Positions 1 through 10,600 of a DNA stretch of 64,000 bases are shown in pieces. Source of the DNA: Nepenthes gracilis (lineage: Eukaryota > Streptophyta > Magnoliopsida > Caryophyllales > Nepenthaceae); the NCBI GenBank assembly GCA_033239525.1, contig BSYO01000010.1, positions 8,645,379-8,709,378 on the forward strand, written 5' to 3'. Below the pieces are notes generated by a model. It saw only the letters and a program-made list of their open reading frames with translations. It did not search any database and was not told the DNA's origin. The position numbers and the translations under genes were made by a program. Within the stretch, counting starts at the first letter, position 1. Each line of letters opens with the position of its first letter.

Positions 1-285
1 GTTTTAGAAATGGATTGGTTAAACTTATATAGTCCTATTTTATTTGATTAATTCAACTACAAGGCACTATTGAAAACACTTCCTTGGCTAGCATTTCGGG
101 GAAGACACTATAGAAAAAATCCTCTTTACACAAGGTTACTTTGCTTAATTTTTCCCCATCAGCACTGCTCCATCACAGGTTACGTGTCACCCTGATTTTC
201 AATCCATTATAAACTCTTATAGTGATGTTTTTGACATTCCTACCTCCCTCATTCCACCAAGAATATGTGATTATAAAATCTCAAT

Positions 286-785
286 AGTTTCCCACGCACA
301 TCTAGTCAATCTAAGGCCACATAGATACAGTCAAGTCTAAAAAGATGAGATAGAATCTCAAGTCAAAGAGATGTTGCACAATAGCATCATACAACCTAGC
401 ATAAGTCTGTTTTCTTCTCCCATGCAGTCAAAAAGAGAGAGAACTCATGGAGATTTTGTGCCGATTACAGACACATAAATATTTTGACCATTAAAAATAA
501 GTTTTCTATTCCCATTATTGAGGATTTATTATATGAGTTACATGATGTGCACTTTTTTTCTAAGTTGGATTTATGTTCTGGAAACCATCAAATTCAAATG
601 CATCTATTAGACATTCATAAAATAGCTTTTAGAATCCATCACGTTTACTATGAATTTTTTGTCATGCCATTTGGACTCACGAATGCATTGGCTACTTTCC
701 AATCTTTTATAAATGACATTTTTCACACATAACTTTGTAAATTTGTATTAGTCTTCTTAGATGACATCTCAGTGTATTGTACAAC
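286..785 (+). pseudogene. Reverse transcriptase remnant of element A
   Basis: Around 300-470 the translation resembles the 'VNLRPHRY' approach and the 'SSPM' and 'DFV' positions of gypsy RT, with frameshifts. From 484 an open stretch of 82 codons carries [14 protein letters not shown] and VMPFGLTNA, the fingers and LPQG-equivalent motifs. The stop at 730 is followed by FLDD at about 748-760, the YxDD catalytic equivalent, in the same frame after one in-frame stop. In life it would copy retrotransposon RNA into cDNA. Several stops and the loss of a continuous frame make it a pseudogene. Confidence 0.85.
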
Positions 786-834
786 ATGAAAGCTACATTT
801 AATACATGTTTAAGAAGTATTAACAGTCCTATAA

Positions 835-1515
835 TTGAATCAACTTTTTGCCAAGCTATCCAAGTGTTCTTTTCGCCATACGCATATAGAATACTTGGGT
901 CACATCATTTCCGGCTCAAGAGTCACTATATATCCAAACAAGATTGCTGCCATGAAGAATTGGCCACAACCGACATCTCTCCAAGTTGTATGCTGCTTTT
1001 TGGGAGTCAAAGGCTACAACAGAAGGTTCATTACACATTATTCCATCATTGCTAAACCTCTAACCGATTTGCTAAAACATCCTAAGTTGCAATGGACGGA
1101 GAAGGCAACAGTAGCTTTTCAACAACTCAAGGAAGTTATGACTCTATCAGATTTTACTGATACATTTATCATCGAGACTAATGTGTCCAATTTAGGAATG
1201 GGAGCAGTACTTTAGTATAAGAGTAGGCCTATAACATTTCTTAGCAAATCATTTGGTCCAACAAATCGGAGATGCCCTGCATACGAAAGAGAAAAATTAG
1301 TAATCTTGTTTGCTGTCATGAAATGGTGCCACTTCCTTAAACATCAACCTTTTATCATTTGCATGGACTAGGAGAGTCTCAAACCTCTCTTAGAACAAAA
1401 GTTTGCTTTTGTCCAGCAGCACAAAAACCTTACCAAGCTTTTAGGATTACAGTATACCTTACAATATAATAGAGTTTCACAAAATGTTGTTGCTGATACA
1501 TTATCTAGGCAATTT
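835..1515 (+). pseudogene. RT connection and RNase H remnant of element A
   Basis: The 126-codon stretch from 835 contains SFRHTHIEYLGHIIS, the conserved EYLGHIIS motif at the end of gypsy RT, followed by FLGVKGYNRRFI and the RNase H start around DFTDTFIIETNVSNLGMGAVL. After a stop at 1213 the RNase H similarity continues: an alternative-frame SLKPLLEQK segment near 1378, then VADTLSRQF near 1492-1515, the canonical end of the domain. The first catalytic aspartate position is replaced (ETNVSN for the usual TDAS context). It degraded the RNA strand during reverse transcription; it is now broken. Confidence 0.82.
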
Positions 1516-1689
1516 GATTATTCTGTAAAACATAGTGCTTCGACCATATTACCACTATGGCTACAAGAAGTGGACCTCGGCTACTAGGATGACCAATGAG
1601 CTCAAGCAATCAAGTTAGATTTGTTAACTAATTTGAGCAGTAGACCGCCTTACTAGATACACGCTGTAATTCTATAGTATCAGAACAGA

Positions 1690-1946
1690 ATTTATATGGG
1701 ATAATCAATCACAAATTGATTGAAGCACTTTATGCCTCTCCAATGGGGGGTCATTCTGGTATTGTCGCTACTTACAAAAGGTTGTACCAATTATTTTACT
1801 GGCATGGCTTACATCAACAGGTGCTTCATTCCATACAATATTGTGGCATTTGCCAACACAATAAATCCAGTAAGACTCCCTACCCAGGACTTCTTCAATC
1901 TTTACCCTTTCCTTCTCAAGCATGGTCCACCATTACCATGGACTTC
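1690..1946 (+). pseudogene. Integrase N-terminal remnant of element A
   Basis: From 1716 the translation shows GGHSGIVATYKRL, then CGICQHNK, giving the HHCC zinc finger typical of gypsy integrase (H residues in GGHSG and YWHG, cysteines in CGIC). It continues with YPGLLQSLPFPSQAWSTITMDF, where the final D is the first residue of the DDE triad. At 1947 the similarity stops abruptly and the LTR of element B begins. The rest of the catalytic core is absent from the window. The protein would have joined retrotransposon cDNA to host DNA. Confidence 0.85.
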
Positions 1947-3440
1947 TATAATAGTGGATTTTCACTTGATTTATTTGATATTATCAATTTATTTTAGGTA
2001 TATTAAAAATATTTATATAATATAAATTTGAAGAAAAATTTGGAGAAAAGAAGTAGGCTTGGCTCCTTAGGCACGCCTAAAGTATTCTCATGTAGAATTT
2101 TAGCAAATTGAATGTGCTTGAGGAGCATCTCTAGAGCACTTGAGTATATTTCAAGCAGATTGTAAGGCACCTAATGTGGCCCCTTGGGTGCTTGTATATA
2201 GAATTGGCAGATTGCTTGCACCTAAATCGTGCCTAATGTGGTACTCATGCGCGACTAGATTTTGTTGCGACGCCTAATATAGGCTTGACTAGTGTTTGTT
2301 CATCGATTTGCCTATATAAAGACATACGCACTATTTTTAGGTATTTCTATGGGAAAGAAAGAGGAATGAGAGAGAAGAGAAGGGAAGGAAGAGAGAGGAG
2401 GAGAAGAAGGACGATTTAAAAGTATTTTTTATTCAGATCTATCAGATTAGAAGTTAAAGGCAAATACCTAAACTTTGGTTAATTTCCATTTCATTTTAAT
2501 TTACATACATTTGATAGTTTTATTATACATGCATGTCATTTTTACTTACCCTACTTTGAATTTATATGAATGCTTGTAATTTTATTGGACAACTTGAGGT
2601 TTTTGCTTGGTTTTAGGAAATATTTATGAACTTTGAAGGTTTGAATAAAATGGATAAATATTTTAAAATATTAGACTTATATTTGTAATACTTGTAAAGG
2701 CAAAATCATGAAAAACTTGTATATGGGCCTTGAATATGATATTCCATGTATGTGCTTAGGGTTGGATTTTATTTTATAATCATTTCATATTTGTACTTTT
2801 TTATATGGTGAAAAGTTTTGTATTTATACTTTCTTGAAAAAAAAGTTTTATACTTTTACGTCAATGAAGAAAAGTTTTGAAAATTTATTATAGAATCCCC
2901 CCGGTTTGGTATATTAATGTGAACCATTGTAAAAAAATGAATAAAAGTAATATATTCAGAAATCATAATATATTCAGATAGATTTGAGGGATACATCTAT
3001 CATCACAAATAGCAAAAAAAAGTAACATTTGACCCCGTTTATAGAAAAAATATGTAGACGATCTACCTATGGGTCTAAATAGTAGTAATTCAGTTTAAAA
3101 TTATCAGAAGTATGTATAACCCTTTCTCAAAGTTAATCTTTTGATCTTTGGTTATCCAATTTTTGCATATTTTGGATTTTCAATATGTTTACTTGCATCT
3201 AATTAGATATTCGAGACTTTTGATTTGAGACTTGCAGGTTTCGATCGCTATAAGATTTGAAATATCGGATTTTAGATGGTTTCGTATGTTTAGACTATTT
3301 AAGATTCGCATTTGGATTACAAATTTTGTATACAAAACCATATTTAGACATTTTGATTTGTTATATCAACATGTTTGCAACTTTGGCTTACGTGAAGTTT
3401 AGCTTTGTTTCCTTTTTCTAATTTATGGATGTATTATTTT

Positions 3441-3497
<57 letters not shown>

Positions 3498-4052
3498 TGA
3501 TAATTGTTGATCATTTAGCTCGTAAGTTTACTATTTCTAACCCTTCTAGATTTGAGGATTACAGATAGGTTAAAAGAAATTCAGACAAGGATGCTGATGG
3601 AGATTTTATTGTTGTTTTGCGATTATTAGTTTGGTAGTTGGATTATACTTCTAATGAATGTATTTTGGTAATAAAAGAATGATTGATAGATTGATTTTAG
3701 TATATTGTAATGTCATACAGAGAGGGTTTGCATTATTTTAATATTTGGATTGTGGCATTTTTGGTATATGGTGAGTTGGTAGTGTGGATTTGTATTATTT
3801 GGATTGCCATCTTTTCTTATGGACATTTTGTAGGAGGTTGTTGCTAGTTTTGATATTCGGATGGGTAGTTTGGAACTATTCTGTGATGGTTAATGTTGTT
3901 CTTATTATTGATGGTGTTAATTTGATATTTTGTTAGGTCCAACTCGGATTCAAGTATCGTATTTGAATATTTTTCATTTTGAAAATTTATTTTGTGAATT
4001 TTAATTTTTATCAATTATTATTATTACCTAATTTTGGTTCGAATTCATGACA
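1947..4052 (+). repeat. 5' LTR of chromovirus B
   Basis: This 2.1-kb AT-rich stretch begins TATAATAG, a mutated form of the TGTAATAT start of the related LTR at 11071, and ends TTCATGACA, matching the TTCGTGACA end at 13056. The two LTRs align along their length, for instance around the TTTGATATTAT and TTTGAAGAAA segments near their starts. A plausible TATA box (CTATATAAAG) lies at about 2311. A (TA)n microsatellite lies in its right part. The PBS follows within 6 bases of the right end. No matching 3' LTR exists in the window, so no target-site duplication can be scored. Confidence 0.75.
3443..3494. repeat. (TA)n microsatellite
   Basis: An uninterrupted TA dinucleotide run of about 26 units inside the LTR of element B. 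The related LTRs at 11071 and 18319 lack it at the corresponding place, so it expanded in this copy. Confidence 0.95.
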
Positions 4053-4057
4053 ACGAA

Positions 4058-4071
4058 TGGTATCAAAGAAA
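4058..4071 (+). other. Primer-binding site of element B (tRNA-iMet type)
   Basis: TGGTATCAAAG matches the complement of the 3' end of plant initiator-Met tRNA (TGGTATCAGAGC) with one difference in the first 11 bases. It directly follows the LTR end and precedes gag, the expected order, which fixes the + orientation of B. Confidence 0.75.
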
Positions 4072-4131
4072 GAGTCGTATGGAAATATGTTCTAGTTAAT
4101 TTCAAGGAACTAATTATTTAGATATTTTTAT

Positions 4132-4880
4132 ATGATCGGTTTCGATACGGTAGAAAATAAAGGATCTCGGTGTGGAGGATTAGGTTCAAGTCTCGAAGAT
4201 AATTACTTGGCAAAAATGGGTCGTATGAGTGATATTATAAATCGGATGATCTTGTGGCAAAATGAGGACTTCACCACAAGAAGAATGGTAGACCAAGGGC
4301 TTGATAGGACATCCTTTGATTGTTTTATAAATGAACATATCCCGAAGTTTTTGAAAGAATTTGACTCCATTAAGGTAGAGAATTGGATACACTAAGTGAA
4401 GAAGGTGTTTGAGGTATTTAACTACTCCGAGGAGGATAAAGTGAAGCTTGTCGCCTACAAGCTTGAAAGAGAGGTAGATAAGTGGTGGTCCACTTAGTGA
4501 CAAGTTTTGGTAGGATAACAAAGAGATTTCATGGGGTGTATTTGTGGGCTCTACCGAAAAGTTTTTCCCCACTAGTGTTCAGGATATTAAGGAAAGGGAA
4601 TTTAATTGTTTAAGGTAAGGAAGTAAGACAGTGGCGGTACTAAGTTTACCAAATTATCCCGTTTTGTTCCACATGTAATGGTGGATGAGGCTTAAAGACT
4701 ATAAAAAGTGTTGCCAGGGCTACAAAATTTAGTGAAATATTTGATCGAGCCCTACTCATTGAACAAGAGTAAGAAAGGAAAAGTTTTTTGAGAAAAGATC
4801 GTAAAGTAAAGGTCAAAATTTAAAGGCCGAAGGCTTTTACTCTAAATCTAAATCTTAAAATAAAGGGAAAGCGATTGTCA
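4132..4880 (+). pseudogene. Gag remnant of chromovirus B
   Basis: The translation from 4132 contains FLKEFDSIKVENWI and, after a stop, VKKVFEVF and KVKLVAYKLE, the retrotransposon gag (capsid) core. The same motifs recur in element C (FFKKFDSIKVENWIQRVEKVFEV at 13350-13420), confirming family membership. Several stops occur between 4393 and 4800. A KSKKGK-type basic stretch near 4760 matches the region before the zinc knuckle. At about 4880 the sequence switches to integrase C-terminal coding of element A, so the remainder of B and its 3' LTR were lost. Confidence 0.8.
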
Positions 4881-5510
4881 TTCCAAAACACTGTATGGTT
4901 ATTTACCATCACACTTCCCTCTTGTTTATCCCAAGGATATCCCATCTGCAGCCGTCCAAACTTAGCTACAAAACCATCATTCCTAAATCAATTCATTAAG
5001 GAGCAGTTGTAATTGTCACAAAATTGTATGAAGTTACCGGCTGACAAAGCAAAAGGTAGATAGATAATTTGACATAGGTAATATGGTATATTTGAAACTG
5101 CAACCATATAGACAAAATTCAGTGGCTCTTAGATGGTCCTTGAAGCTTGCATCTAAATATTATGGTCCCTTTTCTGTCGAAGCAAAAATTGGCAGCATGG
5201 CTTACAAGTTAACTCTTCATCCCCACTGCCTTCTTCATCCTGTTTTTCAGGTTTCCTTGCTGAACAAGTGTATCAGTGCAAAGTTTCATCCACAGCCAAC
5301 TTTGCCTCTCTTCAAGGACATCAATTCTTTTGTTATGAAGCCATTACAAATTTTATACTCAAACAAATCAGCAGGGCAAGCATGCCAGGCTACAATGGTT
5401 GATTTACTAGACCAATATGGATGTTACTAAGGCCATATGGGAGGATGCTGTCTTTATCAAAAAACAATTCCTTACCTTCCATTCTTGAGGAAAAGAATGT
5501 TGTTCGGAGG
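4881..5510 (+). pseudogene. Integrase C-terminus and chromodomain-like tail of element A
   Basis: Similarity to gypsy integrase resumes with LYGYLPSHFP at about 4890. The 115-codon stretch from 5083 begins MVYLKLQPYRQNSVA and includes YYGPFSVEAKIGSMAYKL and HPVFQVSLLNK, the GPY/F module. In another frame, DVTKAIWEDAVFIKKQF (about 5415-5465) matches the end of a chromodomain, which in chromoviruses directs integration into particular chromatin. At least two frameshifts and several stops are present. Confidence 0.82.
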
Positions 5511-6100
5511 AGGGCACTTGTCACATAACAAGACATACACATGGTTGGGATGGAGAAAGAGCTTAGCTGTAGGGGGTCATGCATAAGCAAAATCATACAG
5601 AGAATCAAGCAATGAGGACTTTACAAAGGCAGCAAGAGTTGGTTAACCAAACAAAACCATCAGCAGTGAATTTATCTGGATAATTCAGCAAGATATTATG
5701 TTGTAATAAATAGAGATGATTGTTACAATAAGCATTCAAAAAGCAGTTAGTCAAGTATGCAAATAGTTAGAATGAGAAACAGAATTAGTAAAAGACGCCA
5801 AGACTATATGAAGAAGGCTTTCATTGTGTTAGAGTCTATGAGTTTTCGTGGATTGAAATGTTTCCAAGGAGGTTAATCAGTTGCTTTCTTCCCTTCTTCC
5901 CTTTTCTTCTTCTCCTCTTTCTCTGTACTATTTCTCTGATTACCCTGTTGTTCCCTTTTCCTGAGATTCCCATAACCTTCTACTTATTTTCTTTAATAAA
6001 TGCACAGAGTTTAGTATATAAACAATTAGCCCAAAATCCTTATCAGCTGCAATTAAGTATGAGTTGAGAAGGATTTTATAGTCGTCATCACATTTTCTTC
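5511..6100. other. Downstream part of element A, possible 3' LTR
   Basis: About 600 bp with no gene. A CT-rich stretch (5876-5935) followed by TTTCTTTAATAAATG near 5990 resembles the U3-R end of a short chromovirus LTR. I cannot define TG/CA ends or a paired LTR, because the 5' end of A lies outside the window. Confidence 0.35.
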
Positions 6101-6680
6101 TCTCAATTTCTACTATTTTGGGTAATCGAACACAACTTCTGGTAATATAGCATTAAACTATGCCATTTAATAGAATAAGAACCATAATATTCAGTTACAA
6201 ATATATTTATTTGCAATATAAATGACTGGTCTAAATATAATCTAAAATCATAGCATATTATGAAATAATCAGATTTTAGTATTTTTTCATCTATTTTTGC
6301 CATTTGATTTCAATACCTTTGAGGCATCAAAGTCAAAATCGGTCAATCAAATATTAAATTAAGCATTTTATAGTATTAAAACACAAATTCCAAAGGTGTA
6401 AGGCATTGGTTAAAAGTATAAAATCCTAATTTGAAAATAGTTTAGAATCCTATTTTCCTCAGCAATTGTGAGATGAAACTAGATTTCAATGTTCATCAAT
6501 CCACTTTCGCCATTAAATTTCTACAATTTTGAGAAATCAAAATCAAAATTATCAATATAATATTAAATTATACATTTTATATTGTAAGAATATAAATTTA
6601 AAAAGATACGATGGGTTGACTAAACATATAAACGGTTAGTTTTAAAAATGGCTTAAAAATCGATTTCTTTCACTCAATTG
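6100..6680. repeat. Three diverged tandem copies of a ~200-bp AT-rich unit
   Basis: Copies start near 6107, 6306 and 6515. Each has a TTTC-TAC-TTTTGRG-like opening, an ATATTAAATTA segment about 50 bp in, then AAA(A/G)TATAAA or similar, and ends near ATTTTC or TTTCTTTC and TTTGCCATT. They are strongly diverged, so this is an old satellite-like fragment. No gene is seen here. Confidence 0.45.
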
Positions 6681-7239
6681 TTGTTCATCTTCTTCTTCAT
6701 TCACTTGATATATAAAAATTTCCTCAAAATGGAAGCTCCCTTCCTCTGTGATTGAATCATTATATTTTTGTAAGATTTAAACTGCAATCTAGTGGTTATA
6801 TGATACTTTAAAACTTAATTTAATGAAAAAAAAAAACAAAACAAAACAACGATAAGGAAGTTAAAAAGTATAACTTAATCGATGAAGAACATAGAGGTAT
6901 AACAATTATATACCTACTTGATAGATTTAAGTTGGCATTTCTTATAGATTTTTTGAATGAAACAAATGCGTCAGTGGAGATTGAGATATGCTAAGAAAAT
7001 GACTACTTTTTTTTTAGAAGGAGAAGTCATTTTTTCTCTTTTTTTTACTATAAAAATATTTTTATTTGACTAATTTTTTCATCCGTTTGGATATTAAAAA
7101 TAAAAAAAGTTGAAAAAAATACATTTCGTGAAACAAACGCACGAAGCCTCAAGCATGCAATAAATTTTTTCTATTCTAAGATATTAAAAAAGTTAAACTA
7201 AAATCACAGTTGCTAATAAATTACAAATATAATTTTTTT
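6681..7239. other. AT-rich intergenic DNA
   Basis: No coding signal, RNA gene or recognisable repeat boundary. Homopolymer runs of A and T are frequent (for example 6823-6840 and 7011-7048). Confidence 0.6.
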
Positions 7240-7478
7240 TTTATTCATTTATAAATTAATCTGCGCAACACTCGAGCCGAGTGAAGAACAGCTGAATGGC
7301 CCGGCCCAACGCACACCTAATCCCACCACCCAAAAGTTTTGTTTTGATTTTGAACGGTAAGAACGTTTTGGGCGGGAATGGGGAAGAGTTGAAGCATCGT
7401 ATTCTTTGTCTTTTATTGGTGAGAGATGAGAAGTATCATATTCGTTTGTTTTCGAATACCTGGGAGGAGAGAGAGAAG
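7240..7478 (+). promoter_or_regulatory. Probable promoter and 5' UTR of the SKA2-like gene
   Basis: TTTATAAATTAA at 7247-7258 can serve as a TATA box. Downstream are a GGCCCAA site-II-like motif at about 7303, an AACGG core near 7354 resembling the centre of the mitosis-specific MSA element, and GGGCGGGAAT at about 7370, whose complement fits the E2F consensus WTTSSCSS. Site II, MSA and E2F elements are known from plant proliferation and mitotic genes, which fits a kinetochore protein. An in-frame ATG at 7296 would add 61 codons, but conserved-looking protein starts at 7479, so this is probably leader. Confidence 0.5.
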
Positions 7479-7613
7479 ATGGGGAAGCATCGCCGGCCCG
7501 AAAGCCACCAAGCTGCAGATAATTTAATTAACTTATTCACTAAATGCCATCACGACCTCTCAAGAATTCACATGAAGCTCGACCAAGAATTTCAACAGAT
7601 ATACCCCGACAAT
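7479..7613 (+). CDS. SKA2: SKA2-like gene, exon 1
   Basis: 45 codons, ending in phase 0 at ...YPDN before a GTACTC donor. Holds the basic start MGKHRRPE and the first helix. Intron 1 is 218 bp. Confidence 0.78.
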
Positions 7614-10600
7614 GTACTCCTTCATACTGATCGTAATTAGAAGAAGCTGCTAAAATTTCCCACCTCAAAACTCTCTCTTAGCTTGCTCAATTTGCCCTGA
7701 TTTGCTGTTCAATTCTACCAATCGAGATCCCTTCATTTCCATTTGGGTTCTCTTTTTCCTCAGTTCTTAAATCTTGTCCCAGTTGGCACATACCATAGTC
7801 GTTCTCACTGTTTCTGCTTGGATGTTTGTAGGCCAATCCTATGATGCTTGTGGCTCGGATAAAGAAACTTGAGGAGGATCTTTTTCCCCTCAAAGATCGG
7901 TGCCGTGAGCTCCTCGCTGCGAAGCAGGTGCTGCCCCTCTCTCTATAGCACTGCTTCTTTCTATTTGATTGGCAAGCCCGAGATAATGTGGGACGCAGAA
8001 ATTCCCTGTGCAGAAATAAAATGAAGTTTATATGACGTGCCTTTGAGGAACAAGTACAGTTATGCTATTTTGCCTTATTTTTTATCGGATTTCTTTCTTT
8101 TTATTTTTCTTATTTCCTGCTTCAGTTGATAAAATGTTCATATGCAGCTTGGTTTATGTATATTAATTTCTGAATCACCCTTTGCGTTATACCTCCAGAT
8201 GTCAAATCTTGAGTTGTTTTTGATAGTTTCTTCACATTATTGTCAATGGTTGTAGTTCTTATTCAAATGTGGTGTGTTTACAAACATAAGAATCTGGTGC
8301 TTTCCATGTAAATAATCAACGACATTGTTCGGAAGTATTGCTTTGAATTCTAGTTCTGTAAAATCTTGTTGTCTTGTGTTAAATCCATGAAAGGTTTTTT
8401 AAGCATTTCCATCACTAATTGGTCGAGTTTATTTGATCAGGTTTTCGTAGCAACTAACATTTGATTTGGTTATGATTTGAAAGCGTCAAATCAAAAAATG
8501 GCATAATCCAAATGTTATCCCCAGACAGTAAAGCAGATGCAATGATTGAGAGAGTGATTAAATCTTCTTATCCTTGTTTTTTTAGTGCCCCACCAAATGT
8601 AGGGCTCTCCTGAGTTGATTATGCTATTGACCTTGAGTTTTCATCTCTTAGGATTTGATTGATAAGGCCAGGTCTGTTCTTGTTGGAAATAGAAGTATGC
8701 TGCAGCGCATGCAAACATCCGTTGGCATTCCAGTCACAGTCAGTTCTGAAGACTCAGCATATGCTAACTTTAACCAGGTCATTCTGTTATGCTTTGCCTT
8801 TTCTACGGATGTGACATTGTAAAGAAAGTTCAGGAGTTCTTTTATAAAAATCCACTTTGCCTTTAATAATAGAAGCACGATAATTGACCATTGAATGATG
8901 AATATGTGATCCATATCTTGCATCCTTAAGAGACTGATTCTTTTTGAACTTTCACCGTCAAGAAGCTATAATTTGTTCTTTAGGAAAAGAACAAGAGTAC
9001 AATTTAATACACAAAAATGATGGCATGGATCACTTCAACAGTATGTTGCTCCATTGCTAGCATGAAGCCCCAATGATGAAAATAGTAGCTTTGTAATGAA
9101 GAGGTGTAGCCGTATGTATCTGGCTCTAAGTGCCTCATGCAATGCTGAAGTCTCACATAGTGGGCCTTTGTATGCTCAAAGCACAAATTTGCTTGTCACC
9201 TTTGGTTTAATAAGGTGTGATGGATTAAGAAAAGTCCTTAATCAATCACAGAAAATGGTAGTGTTTAAGAAAGAGAGGATAAGCAGGAGGGAGAGTGAGG
9301 AAGGGTATCAAAATTAGGGGAAGAAGGGAAAGAGAGACAAGGGAGAGGAGAAATTGGGATGAAGAAGATAGACTTTCATACGAGTCACATATCCAAAGGA
9401 CACATGAACGATTCTTATATAGAAAAGCTACTCTTTTCCTACTATAGAAAATAGACTTTCGTATCATTTTAAACCTCTTTCCTGCATATTTGTATTTGAC
9501 AATAACTACTATACATTATAACAACTCTAACAAATCTCTCACCATCTATTATAGCCAACAGTAACTTCTGAATATCTAAGACACTCAGTTGTCAGATCTA
9601 AGAACTGCACCAAATAGAATTTCCTCAGGCTAAATTTTTAAGCTTATGACGTTTGAGCTGCTGAATCACCATGACATATTACATCACAGATGGATCCAAT
9701 CTATTCAAATATTTCTTGTATTCTGATATGCTTTGAGAATTTATGCTTTTATTTGTTGTCATTGCCATTTTTTTTGTATCAGTTTTACCTACCCTTTTCC
9801 CCCAAAGTTGTTTGTTTACTATGCGTTTTATGGTAGATATACTGGTTGTGATTTCCTAGTGTGTCTAGAGAGCTTGCATCACGTGCCATCAAGCAACCAA
9901 GATTAAAGTAGCAAGAATAGTTACTAGGGATAATTCTCTGACTGCTTTTGTTACGTCGAAGTGTTTACATAGTGGAGTGGTGCCTTGCTCTAGTTCTTGA
10001 TTGACATGAGGATTGTTATATCATCAGCATGCAAAGCCCTGGGGAAGCCATGATTTCTTCATTTTGATTTTGATGTTTGCAGATCATTGAAGAGTGGACG
10101 GCCGAAGTTAGATCAAGAATGGGTACGGAATCTTAACTCTTAAACCTTGCTATTTTCCTAGTTTCAATATTGTTTCTTCTCCAAGCTGCGTTTTCCAGTT
10201 CTTTCTTCTTTTTTCCCCCATTTTGGATGAATTGTAAGTATTGAATTTCCAGTCTGGAATGATGACCTATGATCTTTATGTATCAGAATTCCTATTTAAA
10301 AACATGTCGACATAATGCATGAGGATCTACAATATGGGGTTAGGGAAAGTTAAATGTACGTAACTTAAACATGTATTGCTATAAGCCTGTTTTGTATGTT
10401 GAATTTGTAACTTCTTAGAAATTTCTAATCTATATAATAAATGAATGTTTGCTTTATATTTTTGTCAGGTCTATTATATTTATTAATTTCTATTACAAAA
10501 TTTTGTCCTAGTCGAGTGTATTTGAGTTATTTTCTTTATTGATGGTGTTCAGCTTAGATTCAAGACAAATTCTCTTAGGATGAAAAGGATTGGGGGCAAA

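Larger units (their letters stand above)
1..6070 (+). mobile_element. Decayed Ty3/gypsy chromovirus A, split by element B
   Basis: Pol domains lie in the usual order: RT approach and RT (about 286-785), RT-RNase H (835-1515), integrase zinc finger and start of the catalytic core (1690-1946), then after an interruption the integrase C-terminus and a chromodomain-like tail (about 4870-5510). Stops and frameshifts break every part. The middle of integrase is missing on both sides of the interruption, so DNA was deleted as well as inserted. A pyrimidine-rich stretch followed by an AATAAA-like signal at 5870-6010 could be the 3' LTR, but I cannot place its ends. The element enters from outside the window. 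The order PR-RT-RH-IN-chromodomain marks a chromovirus; Reina-like affinity is only a guess. Confidence 0.8.

Noticed and set aside
5858..6067. 69-codon open stretch with a hydrophobic, signal-peptide-like start
   Set aside because: It translates a CT-rich tract that looks like a retroelement 3' end; no further domain or splice context supports a gene.
7296..7478. In-frame upstream ATG giving a 61-residue N-terminal extension to the SKA2-like protein
   Set aside because: The extension lacks the helical, charged character of the rest, contains promoter-type motifs, and the conserved-looking start is at 7479.
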